DNA of 6,972 nucleotides. Source: Flavobacteriales bacterium (lineage in GTDB: Bacteria; Bacteroidota; Bacteroidia; Flavobacteriales; BACL11). The translations under genes were made by a program, and so were the position numbers. The stretch's first letter is position 1. Each line of letters opens with the position of its first letter. The notes under the pieces are model-generated. The model saw only the letters and a list, made by a program, of their open reading frames with translations, was not told the origin of the DNA and searched no databases. Below are positions 6,268-6,972 of this stretch, piece after piece. The stretch lies in the NCBI GenBank assembly GCA_002683775.1, contig NYTT01000037.1, forward strand, positions 1 through 6,972, read 5' to 3'.

Positions 6268-6297
6268 TGGTTAAGTGTATTAAACACACTAACTTTG
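6268..6297 (+). promoter_or_regulatory. Promoter of the GAPDH gene
   Basis: TAACTTTG at 6290-6297 is a full match to the Bacteroidota -7 box. TGG at 6268-6270, with a 19-bp spacer, is a weak -33 element. The predicted start is about 17 nt before the ATG at 6319. The 12-mer ACACTAACTTTG (6286-6297) matches ACACTATGTTTG of the opposite promoter at 10 of 12 positions. Confidence 0.6.
6275..6289. promoter_or_regulatory. GTGT-N7-ACAC dyad abutting the GAPDH -7 box
   Basis: GTGT (6275-6278) and ACAC (6286-6289) flank a 7-bp centre. Here the arms extend by one pair to AGTGT/ACACT (6274-6290). The dyad ends at the first base of the -7 box TAACTTTG. It mirrors the dyad at 6229-6243; their centres are 46 bp apart. 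Occupancy by a protein would block the promoter spacer. Confidence 0.45.
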
Positions 6298-6318
6298 CTG
6301 TGATTAATAAAATTTAAA

Positions 6319-6972
6319 ATGAAAATAGGTATAAATGGATTTGGTAGGATTGGAAGATTAGTTTTTAGAGCAGCAATGAAAACAAAATTAATAGAGATTG
6401 TTGCTATAAATGATTTAGTAGATATTGATTACTTAGCATATATGCTAAAATATGATTCTACTCATGGTGGATATTCTAATGATATTAAAATAGATGGTGA
6501 TTTCTTAATTGTAAATGACTGTAGGATTAGAGTTACATCTGAAAAAGATGTTAAAAGCTTAAATTGGAAAGAAATAGGGGCAGAATATATTATCGAGTCT
6601 ACAGGATTTTTTTTAACAAATGAGTTAGCTTCGATGCACTTAGAAGCTGGTGCTAAAAAGGTGATTATGTCTGCACCTTCTAAAGATGATACCCCAATGT
6701 TTGTTATGGGCGTAAACCATAATCAGTATAATTCCTCGATGAATATAGTGTCTAATGCTTCATGTACAACTAATTGTCTTGCTCCAATTGTTAAAGTTCT
6801 TGATGAAAATTTTGGTATTGAAAGTGGCTTAATGACTACTGTTCATGCTGTAACAGCTAGTCAAAAGAGTATCGATAGTCCATCAGCCAAGGATTGGAGG
6901 AGTGGGAGAGGAGCATATCAAAATATCATTCCATCAAGTACTGGCGGTGCTAAAGCAGTAGGCAGGATTATG
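6319..6972 (+). CDS. gap: Glyceraldehyde-3-phosphate dehydrogenase, 3' end beyond the window
   Basis: 218 codons are visible, about two thirds of a typical 330-340 residue GAPDH. The window edge cuts the gene; it is not broken. The enzyme oxidatively phosphorylates glyceraldehyde-3-phosphate to 1,3-bisphosphoglycerate in glycolysis, reversibly, as a cytosolic tetramer. The Rossmann motif NGFGRIGR is at residues 6-13, and Asp32 in AINDL points to NAD rather than NADP preference. The substrate region has YDSTHG at 45-50. The catalytic motif NASCTTN (146-152) places the nucleophile at Cys149, and His176 in TVHAVTASQ is its partner. The S-loop region has SPSAKDWRSGRGAYQNIIP, then STGGAKAVG. All expected residues are present. 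The ATG at 6319 gives the canonical MKIGINGFGRIGR opening and is preceded by A-rich sequence. The gene is divergent from the sugar kinase, whose promoter mirrors its own. Confidence 0.97.
   Translation, partial: MKIGINGFGRIGRLVFRAAMKTKLIEIVAINDLVDIDYLAYMLKYDSTHGGYSNDIKIDGDFLIVNDCRIRVTSEKDVKSLNWKEIGAEYIIESTGFFLTNELASMHLEAGAKKVIMSAPSKDDTPMFVMGVNHNQYNSSMNIVSNASCTTNCLAPIVKVLDENFGIESGLMTTVHAVTASQKSIDSPSAKDWRSGRGAYQNIIPSSTGGAKAVGRIM

Noticed and set aside
1..6972. Mobile elements, CRISPR arrays, tRNA or rRNA genes, toxin-antitoxin or defence systems.
   Set aside because: None seen. The window is nearly filled by ordinary chromosomal genes, and no transposase motifs, spaced direct repeats or tRNA-like folds were noticed.

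Overview
The window reads as chromosomal DNA of a low-GC member of the Bacteroidota, most likely a flavobacterium-like lineage. Four things point there: several TAnnTTTG promoter boxes (the Bacteroidota -7 element), gene starts preceded by A-rich sequence rather than a Shine-Dalgarno site, a secreted protein ending in a type IX secretion sorting domain of the gliding-motility (CHU_C / type B) class, and a signal-peptide lipoprotein of a style common in that phylum. Base composition is strongly A/T rich throughout and no gene stands out as recently acquired.

Layout. (1) 53-1231, minus strand: a secreted protein with a concanavalin/LamG-like beta domain followed by a long Lys/Asn-rich coiled coil. 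(2) A 73-bp divergent promoter region. (3) 1305-2297, plus: a lipoprotein of unknown function, with a promoter so close to its ATG that the mRNA may be leaderless. (4) 2298-2437: a 140-bp dnaK control region holding two related TGACA/TGTC inverted repeats. (5) 2438-4369, plus: a complete, canonical dnaK (Hsp70), closed by a strong intrinsic terminator at 4391-4422. (6) 4434-5306, plus: a small secreted PKD protein with a type IX sorting domain, starting only 11 nt after that terminator. (7) 5341-6198, minus: a BadF/BadG-type ATPase, probably an N-acetylglucosamine kinase, convergent with gene 6. (8) 6199-6318: a 120-bp divergent promoter region that is almost mirror-symmetric. (9) 6319 to the window end, plus: glyceraldehyde-3-phosphate dehydrogenase, cut by the window edge.

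Most of the content is housekeeping or ordinary cell-surface genes, and I see no mobile element, CRISPR array, RNA gene, toxin-antitoxin pair or defence island. No stretch over 300 bases lacks a gene. The most interesting unexplained structure is regulatory. Between the sugar kinase and GAPDH genes, a GTGT-N7-ACAC dyad directly abuts the -7 box of each of the two divergent promoters, with an A/T palindrome midway between them. This suggests one dimeric regulator co-controlling amino-sugar phosphorylation and glycolysis. The paired inverted repeats before dnaK are a second candidate operator.
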